Positions 52,687 to 61,853 are shown, numbered from the stretch's first letter. The stretch: 64,000 bases of DNA from an uncultured Dorea sp. (GCA_910584095.1 CAJTYU010000002.1:1-64000), one strand, 5' to 3'. The notes: a model not told the origin generated them from the letters alone. Numbers and translations: made by a program.

Positions 52687-53664
52687 CTATTCTTTTTTGT
52701 CTCTGGAGGAATCTCCGCTTATGCCCATCTGATACAATGCTTCTGCGCATTGTGCATCCGTGACTAGGACATTAATATAGCCGCCTTGGATTGCGCCATG
52801 GATCGCCTTTGCTTTGTGAAGGCCGCTGGCGATTCCGATTGCATAAGGAACTTTTTTCAGTTTGTTTATATTGATTCCAAATACCTGTTTGTTGTACTCG
52901 ATCTGGTCAACGTTACCGTCCTTGTCAAATAAGTGCATGCAGATATCGCCGCATACTTGAGACTGCCTCACTTTATCCCTCATTTCCTCGGAATAATAAC
53001 CGCTTTGGAAAACGGAGGACTGGTCGTCGCCGGTGCCGATGCCGACCATGACTGCGTTCAGGGAATCGTAATAATTCATTACGTTGCGCACGCTTTCTTC
53101 TTTCATGAGCGTTCGTTTGGTTTGGGAACGGGAGACGATTGCGGGTACATATAGATGCAGGCCGCTTCCATGGAATGCTTTGGCCAAAATGTCCACAACG
53201 TGATTTGCATCCAGAGTGACGTCTAATTTGCCGCTTCCGCCGAGAAGGGGAACGAAGGTAAGGTTCTGGAATTGTCTGGAAGCATAAGGCGCCATGTACC
53301 GAAGCGTGGTTCCCATACCCACGCCAATGATATCGCCGTTTTTTAATATTGAATTTAAATAGCCCGCCGCCATTTTTGCCAGAACATCCTTCTGCTGGCT
53401 TTCTTCGACCGTATCTGCAACAATAACCTCCTGCAGTCCGAAAGTTTTTTCTAGTTTCCGCTCCAGCTCAGAATAACAGCGTTTCTGGGGATCGGAAATA
53501 ATAATTTCGACGACCCGCTTTTGTTTGGCGCTTTTTATCAGCTTGGAGACGGTAGGGCGCGAGAGATCCATTAATTTGGCGATATCGCTCTGGCTGATGT
53601 CTCTGTTGTAGTATAGGTCGCATACGCGCAGCATCATGCGTTCGTTATTAATTATTTTTTTCAT
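52687..53664 (-). CDS. SorC/DeoR-type sugar-binding transcriptional regulator
   Basis: Regulator of 325 residues. The N-terminal HTH (about 15-50, SQSDIAKLMDLSRPTVSKLI) is followed by a SorC sugar-binding domain (about 60-315; GVGMGTTLRYMA, GGSGKLDV, GIASGLHKAKAI). These proteins sense sugar phosphates. It lies 24 bases downstream of ispG on the same strand with only a weak ribosome site, so it may depend on ispG transcription. No sugar catabolic genes are next to it, so its target is unclear. Confidence 0.9.
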   Translation of the reverse strand: MKKIINNERMMLRVCDLYYNRDISQSDIAKLMDLSRPTVSKLIKSAKQKRVVEIIISDPQKRCYSELERKLEKTFGLQEVIVADTVEESQQKDVLAKMAAGYLNSILKNGDIIGVGMGTTLRYMAPYASRQFQNLTFVPLLGGSGKLDVTLDANHVVDILAKAFHGSGLHLYVPAIVSRSQTKRTLMKEESVRNVMNYYDSLNAVMVGIGTGDDQSSVFQSGYYSEEMRDKVRQSQVCGDICMHLFDKDGNVDQIEYNKQVFGININKLKKVPYAIGIASGLHKAKAIHGAIQGGYINVLVTDAQCAEALYQMGISGDSSRDKKE

Positions 53665-53688
53665 ATTTTATTATTAAAGGATTTGTTT

Positions 53689-54744
53689 TCATTGTTTCCA
53701 GTGGTCAAGCTCGTCCTTTAAGGCTCCCAGAAGCTGTGATTCGGGCATTTTGCGGATAATCCGGCCTTTTTTGAAGAGAAGGCCTTCGCCCCGTCCGCCG
53801 GCGATGCCAAGATCTGCTTCTCTGGCTTCTCCGGGACCGTTGACGACGCAGCCCATGACTGCAACCTTTAAGTTTAAGTCGTATCCGGCAACCAGTGTCT
53901 CTACTTGGCTGGCTAGGCTGATCAGGTCGATTTGGGTTCTGCCGCAGGTAGGGCAGGAGATTACCTCAATGCCGCATTTCCTGAGATCAAGCGCTGAGAG
54001 TACCTTCTGCGCGGTCCGCACCTCTTCCACCCGGTCGCCGGTCAGGGATACGCGTATAGTATTGCCGATACCTTTGTGAAGAATGATGCCAAGGCCCACG
54101 CTGGATTTGATAATGCCGCTGGAAAGAGGACCCGCCTCTGTGATCCCTACATGCAGCGGGTAATCCGTGGCTTTGACCATGAGCTCGTACGCTTTGATAC
54201 ACATCATAACATCGGAGGATTTGATGCTGATAATGATATCTTTCAAGCCGAAACGTTCTACCAGTTGTATTTTGTCAAGAGCGCTCTCCACCAATCCTTC
54301 AGCCGTAACACCTCCGTATTTTTGTATCAGGTTCTTTTCTAAGGAGCCGCTGTTTACGCCGATTCGGATTGGCACATGACAGCTTACAGCCTTTTCTACT
54401 ACGGCCTGAATCTTCTCAGGACTGCCGATATTGCCCGGATTGATGCGAATCTTGTCTGCTCCGTTTTCCATAGCGGCAATTGCCAGCTTATAGTCAAAAT
54501 GTATGTCTGCGACAAGAGGAATCCTAATCTGGCTCTTGATCTTAGGAATCGCTCTGGCAGCTTCAAAAGAAGGAACGGCACATCGGATGATCTGACAGCC
54601 TGCGTCCGTCAGTTCATGAATCTGCTTCACGGTGGCGGCCACATCCTCTGTCCTTGTATTTGTCATGGATTGAATTGTGATGGGAGCGGTTCCGCCGATG
54701 GGAACATTTCCTACCATTACCTGTCTGGTCATGTCTCTATACAT
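53689..54744 (-). CDS. ispG: 4-hydroxy-3-methylbut-2-enyl diphosphate synthase (flavodoxin/ferredoxin)
   Basis: Penultimate step of the MEP isoprenoid pathway, converting the cyclic diphosphate MEcPP to HMBPP. 351 residues, compact bacterial form. Conserved: TNTRTEDVAATVKQI start, RINPGNIG, and the [4Fe-4S] Cys in CPTCGRTQID and CVVNGPGEA. ATG at 54744 is chosen with GGAGG eight bases before; an upstream in-frame TTG overlaps that site. Other MEP genes are not in the window. A structured leader of about 170 bases precedes it. Confidence 0.95.
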   Translation of the reverse strand: MYRDMTRQVMVGNVPIGGTAPITIQSMTNTRTEDVAATVKQIHELTDAGCQIIRCAVPSFEAARAIPKIKSQIRIPLVADIHFDYKLAIAAMENGADKIRINPGNIGSPEKIQAVVEKAVSCHVPIRIGVNSGSLEKNLIQKYGGVTAEGLVESALDKIQLVERFGLKDIIISIKSSDVMMCIKAYELMVKATDYPLHVGITEAGPLSSGIIKSSVGLGIILHKGIGNTIRVSLTGDRVEEVRTAQKVLSALDLRKCGIEVISCPTCGRTQIDLISLASQVETLVAGYDLNLKVAVMGCVVNGPGEAREADLGIAGGRGEGLLFKKGRIIRKMPESQLLGALKDELDHWKQ

Positions 54745-54762
54745 AGATTTTTCCTCCAAAGC

Positions 54763-54788
54763 AGCCTTTCTGTCTTTACTGAAAGGCT
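54763..54788 (-). promoter_or_regulatory. Leader hairpin just upstream of the ispG ribosome site
   Basis: On the minus strand AGCCTTTC pairs with GAAAGGCT (8 bp, loop 10), ending six bases before the GGAGG of ispG. No T tract follows, so it is more likely an mRNA-stability or translation element than a terminator. Confidence 0.5.
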
Positions 54789-54870
54789 TAAATGCAGAAA
54801 CCGCTTCCCAGCGGCTGTTCTCTGCCTGTTGTACTGTTTATAATATATGAATTAGTTTTCGCAAGTTGTA

Positions 54871-54911
54871 GTATGCTTTACGCGTATTTTCAAAAATATG
54901 CAGAAGCATAC
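54871..54911 (-). promoter_or_regulatory. Long hairpin at the predicted 5' end of the ispG transcript
   Basis: GTATGCTT and AAGCATAC form a perfect outer 8-bp stem (54871-54878, 54904-54911). Inside it GCATATTTT and AAAATACGC pair with a single mismatch. Predicted transcription starts at about 54912, so this structure would be the very 5' end of the mRNA, or an operator at +1. Confidence 0.5.
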
Positions 54912-54918
54912 AGTTTTT

Positions 54919-54947
54919 ATTATAGTACAACAAACGTTTCTTGTAAA
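54919..54947 (-). promoter_or_regulatory. Predicted sigma-A promoter of ispG
   Basis: Read on the minus strand: TTTACA (54942-54947), 17 bases, TATAAT (54919-54924). Gives a leader of about 168 bases before the ispG ATG. Confidence 0.65.
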
Positions 54948-54999
54948 TGGATAACCGGATTACATTTACTGCTTTTTATTTTTAGAGGAAAAATATTTC

Positions 55000-55053
55000 C
55001 GCCTGTGCGGCTGAGAGGCTGTCTCCGGTAAGCGGGCCCCGGCCGCACAGGCG
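55000..55053 (-). terminator. Terminator after the second MgtC-like gene
   Basis: Perfect 12-bp stem, CGCCTGTGCGGC (55000-55011) with GCCGCACAGGCG (55042-55053), loop 30 bases. On the minus strand it is followed by GGAAATATTTTTCC. Confidence 0.75.
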
Positions 55054-55064
55054 AAATACTGTTG

Positions 55065-55754
55065 TTATAATTCTTCGAATTTAACCACGGAAGTCTTTTG
55101 GGATATAGTGTCCAGTATTTCCGAGGAATCGAAGGTCCTCCCTACCCGCAGGGAAAGACGGGTAAGGATGTGGCCCTTTTTTACTTTTTTTGAATCGCTG
55201 TTTATACTTACGTTGATTACCTGGGCGCCGCATTTTCTTGTGGTTTCCAGCAGGTATGGGATATCCTCCGGGCTGGTGGTCTCCACCAGCAGTTCCATGC
55301 CTATCAGCGTCGAGGTATGCCCTTCGAGCCGATGCAGGATTATCATGACCACGAGCATGGTTGCCGTGGCCAGTATTCCGCCTTCAAAGTATCCGCCTCC
55401 GTATGCGAGTCCGATGCACGCGGTAGTCCAGAGACCGGCGGCGGTTGTAAGTCCGGTTACCCGTTTGCCTGTAGCGAGAATGGTGCCGGCGCCGAGGAAT
55501 CCCATTCCGTTTATCACCTGCGCGCCTAAACGGGCCGGATCCGCCGCGGGATTGACCGCTGTGACCAGATAATGGTCTAAGCACATTACGATACACGCGC
55601 CCAGAGACACTAAGATATGGGTCCGCAAACCTGCAGCCCGCCCCGCGCGCCCCCTCTCGAAACCGATCAAGCCGGCGGAAATAGAGGATAGCAGAATGCG
55701 GAGCGCAATGGAAAGAAATGAAAAGCCGCGGATTCCGTCAAATATTGCCAACAT
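55065..55754 (-). CDS. MgtC/SapB family membrane protein (second copy)
   Basis: Membrane protein of 229 residues with the same plan as the protein at 7260-7952. It has GFERGRAGRAAGLRTHILVSLGA, GAQVINGMGFLGAGTI and GLTTAAGLWTTACIGLA (landmarks), then a soluble ACT-like C-terminal domain (about 150-229). The N-terminal arginine-rich cytoplasmic loop is typical. Preceded by GGAGG on the minus strand. Single gene; no link to its neighbours is visible. Confidence 0.9.
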   Translation of the reverse strand: MLAIFDGIRGFSFLSIALRILLSSISAGLIGFERGRAGRAAGLRTHILVSLGACIVMCLDHYLVTAVNPAADPARLGAQVINGMGFLGAGTILATGKRVTGLTTAAGLWTTACIGLAYGGGYFEGGILATATMLVVMIILHRLEGHTSTLIGMELLVETTSPEDIPYLLETTRKCGAQVINVSINSDSKKVKKGHILTRLSLRVGRTFDSSEILDTISQKTSVVKFEEL

Positions 55755-55794
55755 TGTTTTGGCCTCCTACATAAAAATAATCAAATATGGCGCG

Positions 55795-56547
55795 TCAGAT
55801 TGTAAATTCCGAGCAGATGTCCGGAGTGTAGATCTCGCCGTCGTATACGGAGCCTGCGCGGATTCTCATAAAAGGAATATCTCCGTCGCTGGGCAGGTGG
55901 TACAGGCACAGCTTTTTCACATGGCCGTTGGAGGCGGATTTTCCGGCTTCGATATCAGTCATATGGCCCGCGCCTATGGTATGCCTTGTTCCCATGGAAA
56001 TCGTCGCCTCGCAGATCAGAAGATCCGCGCCGGTTAAAAACTCGGTATGGGATGGATCGTAAGTGGTGTCTGTGTAATACACTAGGGTTTTTCCGTTTTT
56101 TTCAATGCGGAATGCGTAGCATTCAATGGTATGATTGACCTTTTTTACCGTAATGTCCGCCCCCGCTATGCGCAGTTTCATGCCGTCTTGCAGTACATGG
56201 GTATCGCAGAAGGGATACTGGACGGCGTCCCACATGGTAGCGGGCGTGGAGGGCGCGTAAACCTGTGGCTTGTTCGTGCGCAGCCCTACGCGGAGCGCAT
56301 AATTAACCGCGTAGTAGAGGCAGCCCACATCTCCCATATGGTCATAGTGCAGATGGGAGAGCAGTACGCCCTGAAACTGGTCGGTTAAATTAGCGTATTC
56401 AAAGTATTTGGACAGCACGCCGCCGCCGCAGTCCAGAAGAAATTTTCCTTCGCTGGTAGTAACCAGCGCACCGCAGGTAGCACCGCCGGGCTGCGGAAAA
56501 GCGCCCCACCAGCCCAGAAGATTTACTTTAAATGTAAAATTATTCAT
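55795..56547 (-). CDS. MBL-fold metallohydrolase, YhfI-like
   Basis: Cytoplasmic metallo-beta-lactamase-fold hydrolase of 250 residues. The metal motif HLHYDH (about 84-89), a later H in VNHTIE, D in YYTDTT and the last H in YHLPSD are present. It resembles RNase Z/PhnP/YhfI-type phosphodiesterases. The start overlaps the end of the ABC ATPase gene by eight bases, so it is the last gene of the importer operon and probably acts on the imported compound or its product. Confidence 0.85.
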   Translation of the reverse strand: MNNFTFKVNLLGWWGAFPQPGGATCGALVTTSEGKFLLDCGGGVLSKYFEYANLTDQFQGVLLSHLHYDHMGDVGCLYYAVNYALRVGLRTNKPQVYAPSTPATMWDAVQYPFCDTHVLQDGMKLRIAGADITVKKVNHTIECYAFRIEKNGKTLVYYTDTTYDPSHTEFLTGADLLICEATISMGTRHTIGAGHMTDIEAGKSASNGHVKKLCLYHLPSDGDIPFMRIRAGSVYDGEIYTPDICSEFTI

Positions 56548-57610
56548 CTAACCACACCGCCTTCTGAATGTTTACTGTGATATCTGCGCCTTCCGGTTTA
56601 ATAAAATCTACGCTGGAGAGCAGCCGGAACATCTCGCAGCCGGGAGCTTCCAGATAATACTCAATCTGGCTTCCCTGATAGAGGGCCCGGCGGATGTGAG
56701 CCTGAAAGGGCGAAGTATCGTCCGGGGCCATGTGGTGGGCGCGGACGGCTGCGAATCCCTTTTCCTTTGCGGTGTTCACATAAGGAACCTTCATAGGATA
56801 GCAGCCCGCTACTAAGATATCCATCATTCCGTCCGCGTCTCTTTTCGCATCGGCTTTTTTGACGGCGGGCAGGATGTTGGCGGAGCCGATAAATTTTGCT
56901 ACAAAGGTGTTGACCGGGTTCTCGTATAATTCATATGGGGGAGCGAACTGCTCCAGCACGCCCTTTCTGACTACGGCTACCTTATCTGACATAGTCATGG
57001 CTTCGATCTGGTCATGGGTCACATTGATAATCGTGATATTCTGCGTTTTTTGGATTTCCTTGATTTCCCCGCGCATCTCCTCGCGTAGCGCGGCGTCTAA
57101 ATTGGATAACGGCTCGTCCAGTAAGAGAAGCTTCGGCTTCATGATCAGAGCGCGGGCAAGAGCTACTCTCTGCTGCTGGCCGCCGGAAAGTTCGTGGGCC
57201 ATGCGGTTTTCCAGCCCTTCCAGATGAACGACCTTTAATACGCGCATTACCTCGTTTCGGATAACGTCTTTGCTTGTTTTGCGCAGCTTCAGCGGGTAGG
57301 CGACGTTATCAAAAACTTTCATATGGGGCCAGACGGCGTATGACTGGAATACCATCCCTACGTTGCGTTTTTCGGGAACGATAGGCGCCACATGATTTTC
57401 CACGTCGACAAGGAGTTTGTCATCCAGATATATCTGGCCTCCGGTCGGCTCGATAAAACCCGCGATCATGCGGAGGATGGTGGTCTTTCCGCAGCCGGAC
57501 GGGCCTACGATCGTAAGGAGCCGGCTGTCTTCTACGTCTATATTTACTTTATTGACTACGGTGTGATCGCCGTAGGATTTTGTCAGGTTCCGAATTGATA
57601 ATTTTCCCAT
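56540..57610 (-). CDS. ABC transporter ATP-binding protein, FbpC/PotA type
   Basis: ATPase of 356 residues for the importer at 57625-60484. Walker A GPSGCGKTT (about 36-44), Q-loop VFQSYAVWPH, signature LSGGQQQRVALARAL, Walker B LLLLDEPLSNLD, H-switch VTHDQIEA, then a C-terminal TOBE-like domain (about 240-350). The class carries iron(III), polyamines, thiamine, 2-aminoethylphosphonate or related solutes. GGAGGC precedes the ATG; 15 bases from the permease gene. Confidence 0.92.
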   Translation of the reverse strand: MGKLSIRNLTKSYGDHTVVNKVNIDVEDSRLLTIVGPSGCGKTTILRMIAGFIEPTGGQIYLDDKLLVDVENHVAPIVPEKRNVGMVFQSYAVWPHMKVFDNVAYPLKLRKTSKDVIRNEVMRVLKVVHLEGLENRMAHELSGGQQQRVALARALIMKPKLLLLDEPLSNLDAALREEMRGEIKEIQKTQNITIINVTHDQIEAMTMSDKVAVVRKGVLEQFAPPYELYENPVNTFVAKFIGSANILPAVKKADAKRDADGMMDILVAGCYPMKVPYVNTAKEKGFAAVRAHHMAPDDTSPFQAHIRRALYQGSQIEYYLEAPGCEMFRLLSSVDFIKPEGADITVNIQKAVWLDE

Positions 57611-57624
57611 TGCGAGTGCCTCCT

Positions 57625-59328
57625 TTATTCGTCTTTGTCAGTCAGAGAATTGACAAACAGGTTGATAGCTACGACCAGTATGATCAAAATAATTGCAATT
57701 GCGGCGGTTAAAAGAATGCGGCCTTCTTCTTTGGCGGAGAATACGATGGTTCCCACAGTCTCATTGCCTACAGACCACAGCAGTCCCGACAGAGACAGCT
57801 CGGATATGGTAGGCGCGACTACTAGGAAGAAGGAGCTGATCAGGCTGTTCTTCAGCAAAGGAAGCATCACGTCGCCAAAAGCCCTAAGCTGGGAAGCGCC
57901 GGAAATACGGGCGGCCTCCTCTAACGAGGAATCTATCTGACTGATGGCGCCGGATATGTTGTTATATCCCAGATTCATAAAACGCGCAATGTATGCGATC
58001 AGCAATATCCAGATGGTGTTATAGAGCCGTATGCCCAATATAGGCTGCGAAAACGCCAAAATCATGGATAAGGCAATGATCACGCCGGGTACGGCGTAGG
58101 GCAGCACTACAACCATCTGCATGAAACGAACGCCTTTGATGCCTCTGACGCCGCCGCGGATCGTGATGTAAGCGATGATCAGAGTAACCAGCGTAATAAT
58201 GACGCTGGAGGCTGTGGACAGGAACAGACTGTTCTTGAACGCCCGCGCTACATTCTGGATCTGGAGCATCTGGGCAAAATTCTGGAAGGTCAGGTTATCC
58301 ATGCCAAAGGGCAGTCCGTAGGTCTTGGTCAGCGAGGTGATCAGGGTGGCGATAATAGGAGCGCAGGTGGTAAACAGGAAAAAGATTACCAAAAATACAA
58401 AGAGAAGCCAGCGTGCCGGTTTTCCAAGGCGCGTAGGTTCTACGGCGGCGCTCTTGCCGCTTACAACCACAAATTTATTCGCAGCCAGCACTTTGTTGTA
58501 CACCCAAAGGCCGATGAGACCGAACAGGGACAGGAACAAAGAGTAGGCGGATGCAATCTGAAGGTTGTTAGCTATGGATGAATTGCAGATCATATAGTAA
58601 ATCTGCGTCGTCATCAGGTGAATTTGATTCGGCGCGCCTAATACAGAGGAAACGCCGAAATCTGCCAGAATGAACATAAATGTTAACAGCATGGCGCCTA
58701 GGATTGAAGGCGTAATCAGAGGAAGCGTAATGTCCCTTAAGGTGCGCCATGGGGAAGCGCCGGAAATGCGGGCGGCTTCCTCCATAGACGCAGAGATCCG
58801 CTTCATGGTCGGCAGTACAACAATGAAGGATACTGCGTACCGGTACATGGACATGATGAAGATCATGCCGCCCAGACTGTAAATGTTAAAGGGGGCTTCC
58901 TGAAGCTGAAATACGGACATCAGGAATTTATTAATATATCCTACGGGTCCTAACAGGAAGGTCCATGCAATCGCTCCGATAAACGGAGGAATAAAATAGG
59001 GAATGGATAAAAGCCGCTTCCAGTATCTGACGCCGGGAACATTTGTCCTGACAACGACCCATGATAAAAACACACCGATGACGGTGGAAAAGATACTGGC
59101 CGGGATTACGACAATAAAGGAGTTTTTCATGCTCTTTAAGATGCCGGGGTCAGAGAAAACAACTGCGTAGTTATCCAGACCGTATCCGCCGTCAACCTTC
59201 AGGCTGTTGATGATCAGGCGTATAGAAGGATAAATGACGGTCAGAGCAAGGAAGGCTACAACGATCCACCAGATGGCGGTGGGAGCTATAGAGCCTCTTG
59301 CGGGCGAGGAGTCTTTTTTTCTAAACAT
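57625..59328 (-). CDS. ABC transporter permease, fused double-domain FbpB type
   Basis: Membrane protein of 567 residues with two homologous permease halves (about 50-290 and 320-560) and about 12 helices. Each half has the ATPase-contact EAA loop, MEEAARISGASPWRTLRDI and LEEAARISGASQLRAFGDV (landmarks). This is the iron(III)/2-aminoethylphosphonate-type arrangement. ATG at 59328 is chosen; the longer in-frame start upstream is a TTG with no ribosome site. The lipoprotein gene is 91 bases upstream. Confidence 0.9.
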   Translation of the reverse strand: MFRKKDSSPARGSIAPTAIWWIVVAFLALTVIYPSIRLIINSLKVDGGYGLDNYAVVFSDPGILKSMKNSFIVVIPASIFSTVIGVFLSWVVVRTNVPGVRYWKRLLSIPYFIPPFIGAIAWTFLLGPVGYINKFLMSVFQLQEAPFNIYSLGGMIFIMSMYRYAVSFIVVLPTMKRISASMEEAARISGASPWRTLRDITLPLITPSILGAMLLTFMFILADFGVSSVLGAPNQIHLMTTQIYYMICNSSIANNLQIASAYSLFLSLFGLIGLWVYNKVLAANKFVVVSGKSAAVEPTRLGKPARWLLFVFLVIFFLFTTCAPIIATLITSLTKTYGLPFGMDNLTFQNFAQMLQIQNVARAFKNSLFLSTASSVIITLVTLIIAYITIRGGVRGIKGVRFMQMVVVLPYAVPGVIIALSMILAFSQPILGIRLYNTIWILLIAYIARFMNLGYNNISGAISQIDSSLEEAARISGASQLRAFGDVMLPLLKNSLISSFFLVVAPTISELSLSGLLWSVGNETVGTIVFSAKEEGRILLTAAIAIILIILVVAINLFVNSLTDKDE

Positions 59329-59419
59329 AGCGGTATCGTGTCCTTTCAAGTAGAATGAAATTAGCAGAAGCCGTTAGTAAATCGCGGCTTCTGCTAAAAT
59401 ACTGTGTGAAATCAGCGTA

Positions 59420-60484
59420 CTATTGTGTTCCGAACATTGCGGAGAATTGATCCAGCATGTCGCTGGAGTTTTCGCGCATATACTCTACATCCATAGGTAA
59501 AACTTTGATATCGTCAATAGTCGGGACTTCACTTCCCTCTGCGGCTTCGTTGATAATAGGAACATACCCCTGTTCTACGAACAGCTTCTGGGTCTCGATT
59601 TCAAACATATAATCTACGAAAGCCTTGGCTGCCTCTGCGCTTTCCTCTGGCATAGTGTTTAACAGGCAGAGCGGTGTAGGAATCAGTACGGAGCCGGAAG
59701 CCGGATATACATAATCGACAGGCGAACCTTCGCTCTTGGCATTGCGGGGCAGGTAATCCACGATTACGGCGCCTTTGTATTCGCCGGAGGAAACCTTGGT
59801 TAATAAGGTTCCGTTAGACTGCTCCATCTTTACATTGTTATCAGCCAGATCCTGATACCAGTCCCAGCCGACGACTGTCTCGTTGTCAGGTTCTACATGA
59901 ACAGACAGGGTAGTCATTGCGCCGCCGGAATATGCCGGGTTGGCCAGAGCAAGAGAACCGGTGTAGTCGTCTCCGGTTACATCCGCCCAGTCCTTGGGCG
60001 CGGTGTCAATCTGCGTGGTATTATAGGATAATACCGAGTAGATTGCCCGGACCTCATGTCCCATACCTTCGTTATATTTATATGTATCCGGGACGGAAGC
60101 AACGCTTTCCGGAGAATAATGAAGGATTAATCCTTCGTCGTCCAGATCGTACATGTAGCCTAAATCCGCAAACCATAAAATACAGGCGTCCGTGCCTCCG
60201 GCCTCTAACTCTGTGGAGAGCTTGGTTTTTACATCTCCGGTACCGGAACGGTACAGTTCGTAGGTGACGTCTGGATTCTTGGATACAAAGTCGTCGAGCA
60301 TCTCCGTTACCAGATCCTGGGGTTCGGATGTGTAAATGACCAGATGCCCGCTTGGGCCTTTGTCAGAACCTTCTTTATTTCCCGCGGTTTCTGTGCCGCT
60401 GTCTGCGGGTTTGTCGTCAGATGCGCATCCGATTAGTCCGAATACCAGCATGAGACAGATGAAAAGTGACAATAAACGTTTCAT
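59420..60484 (-). CDS. ABC transporter substrate-binding lipoprotein, family 1/FbpA-like
   Basis: Receptor lipoprotein of 354 residues. The signal peptide ends at LIGC (lipidated Cys about residue 20), then an acidic linker and a class II binding fold (HLVIYTSEPQDLVTEMLDDF start). Conserved late segment PTPLCLLNTMPEESAEAAKAFVDYMFE. It lacks the paired Tyr motif typical of iron-binding FbpA, as far as I can see, so another ligand such as a phosphonate or organic anion is possible. GGGAGG precedes the ATG. First gene of the operon lipoprotein-permease-ATPase-MBL hydrolase. Confidence 0.88.
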   Translation of the reverse strand: MKRLLSLFICLMLVFGLIGCASDDKPADSGTETAGNKEGSDKGPSGHLVIYTSEPQDLVTEMLDDFVSKNPDVTYELYRSGTGDVKTKLSTELEAGGTDACILWFADLGYMYDLDDEGLILHYSPESVASVPDTYKYNEGMGHEVRAIYSVLSYNTTQIDTAPKDWADVTGDDYTGSLALANPAYSGGAMTTLSVHVEPDNETVVGWDWYQDLADNNVKMEQSNGTLLTKVSSGEYKGAVIVDYLPRNAKSEGSPVDYVYPASGSVLIPTPLCLLNTMPEESAEAAKAFVDYMFEIETQKLFVEQGYVPIINEAAEGSEVPTIDDIKVLPMDVEYMRENSSDMLDQFSAMFGTQ

Positions 60485-60800
60485 TTGTGAACCTCCCTTC
60501 AGTTCGTCCTCATAGTGAGCGAGCAATGTTTACTAATGTAAAAATAAAGTTTTCATACTTTCAATTTACAATCTAAGATTAACATGAAAATACAAAAGTG
60601 TAAAGAGAAAATTTTATAAAATTCAATAAATGTTTGGAGATAATTTGAAATAAATTGTGAAAAAATAAACGATAATAGAAGTTAATTTAAAAAAAGTAAA
60701 TATAAAATGGGGATAAATAGAGAGTTTATTATGCGAAACGCACAAAAATATTTTTATATTGACAAATGTAAAAAACGAGTAAAGATTTGGTAAAAAGTAC
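60485..60800. other. AT-rich divergent intergenic region
   Basis: About 315 bases, very rich in A and T, between the minus-strand ABC operon and the PHP gene. No ORF of interest. A weak minus-strand promoter (TTGAAA, 17 bases, TTACAT, about 60535-60563) could serve the ABC operon. No repeat or RNA element recognised. Confidence 0.5.
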
Positions 60801-60829
60801 TTGCTATGGATGTGAAAAAAAGATATAAT
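60801..60829 (+). promoter_or_regulatory. Predicted sigma-A promoter of the PHP gene
   Basis: TTGCTA (60801-60806), 17 bases, TATAAT (60824-60829); transcription would start about 14 bases before the ATG. Confidence 0.68.
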
Positions 60830-60849
60830 ATTTTCGAGAGAGGTGATGA

Positions 60850-61716
60850 ATGATTATGAAAATAATAGATTTACATGCACATACAACCGCATCGGACGGT
60901 TCTTATACTCCGGCTGAACTGGTCCGGTATGCAAAGGAAAAAGGGCTGCTGGCAGTTGCCGTTACAGATCATGATACAGTTTCGGGAGTGGCGGAGGCCG
61001 TCAGGGAAGGCGGGAAGCTTGGAGTGCGGGTGATTCCAGGAGTGGAATTAAGCACGCGGCTGGATGAATGCGACGTTCATATGACAGCGCTTTTTATAGA
61101 TTATGAGAATAGAGAGCTGGCCGACCGTCTGGGCGAGATGGCGGTGTGCCGGAGCGAGCGGAATTTCAGGATGGTGGATAAGTTAAAGGAGGCCGGTTTC
61201 CGTATTGACCGGAGCGATCTTGAAAAGCTGGGGGATGGAAAGCTTCTTGCCAGAGGCCATATCGCTCAGATATTGATTGCCAGAGGATATGCAGGGAATC
61301 TCAGGGAGGCTCTGGACCGGTATTTGAGCAAAGGAACGCCGGGGTATGTCCAGAAGGAAGTGCTTTTGCCGGACGAATGTATGGAACTGGTACATCGTGC
61401 CGGAGGGCTGATTTTCGTAGCGCATATGCACCAGATCGATCCGGGAAATCCAGAGCACTGTATCGATATATGCCGCAGGCTGATCGAGATGGGCGCGGAC
61501 GGGCTGGAAACCAGATATTGCGAATTTGACGACTGGTGGAGGAAGGCGGCGGATGATATAGCGGATCAGTATGGGTGTTTAAGATCCGGCGGCAGCGATT
61601 TTCACGGAGCGATGAAGAAAGGATTAGATCTTGCCAGCGGTTATGGAGATTTGGCGGTCCCCTATGATTTTCTGGAGTCTATGGAAGAAAGCGTGAGGAT
61701 GCGAAAAAGCGGCTGA
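60850..61716 (+). CDS. PHP-domain phosphoesterase (TrpH/RNase AM-like)
   Basis: Metal-dependent phosphoesterase of 288 residues. Metal ligands: DLHAHTTASDG (about 6-16), DHDT (about 40-43), E in GVELST, the later H in FVAHMHQ, and SDFHG near the C-terminus. Related enzymes remove phosphate from 3',5'-nucleoside bisphosphates or trim RNA 5' ends. GAGAGGTG lies before the ATG at 60850; ATG 60856 is an alternative. Confidence 0.9.
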   Translation: MIMKIIDLHAHTTASDGSYTPAELVRYAKEKGLLAVAVTDHDTVSGVAEAVREGGKLGVRVIPGVELSTRLDECDVHMTALFIDYENRELADRLGEMAVCRSERNFRMVDKLKEAGFRIDRSDLEKLGDGKLLARGHIAQILIARGYAGNLREALDRYLSKGTPGYVQKEVLLPDECMELVHRAGGLIFVAHMHQIDPGNPEHCIDICRRLIEMGADGLETRYCEFDDWWRKAADDIADQYGCLRSGGSDFHGAMKKGLDLASGYGDLAVPYDFLESMEESVRMRKSG

Positions 61717-61797
61717 AAAATCCTTTCGCTTTGCCTAGGCCAGGTTAGGGGGCGGGCCGTCTCGTCCTAAGGGCTGAAAATTTGTGTGAATTTAGGA

Positions 61798-61826
61798 TTG
61801 ACCTGTGTGTGAAATTCCGCTATAAT
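61798..61826 (+). promoter_or_regulatory. Strong predicted sigma-A promoter of gltB
   Basis: TTGACC (61798-61803), exactly 17 bases, TATAAT (61821-61826). One of the best promoters in the window. Transcription would start near 61833, about 145 bases before gltB. Confidence 0.8.
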
Positions 61827-61853
61827 ATACAAAATTAAAAAATGCAACACAAA

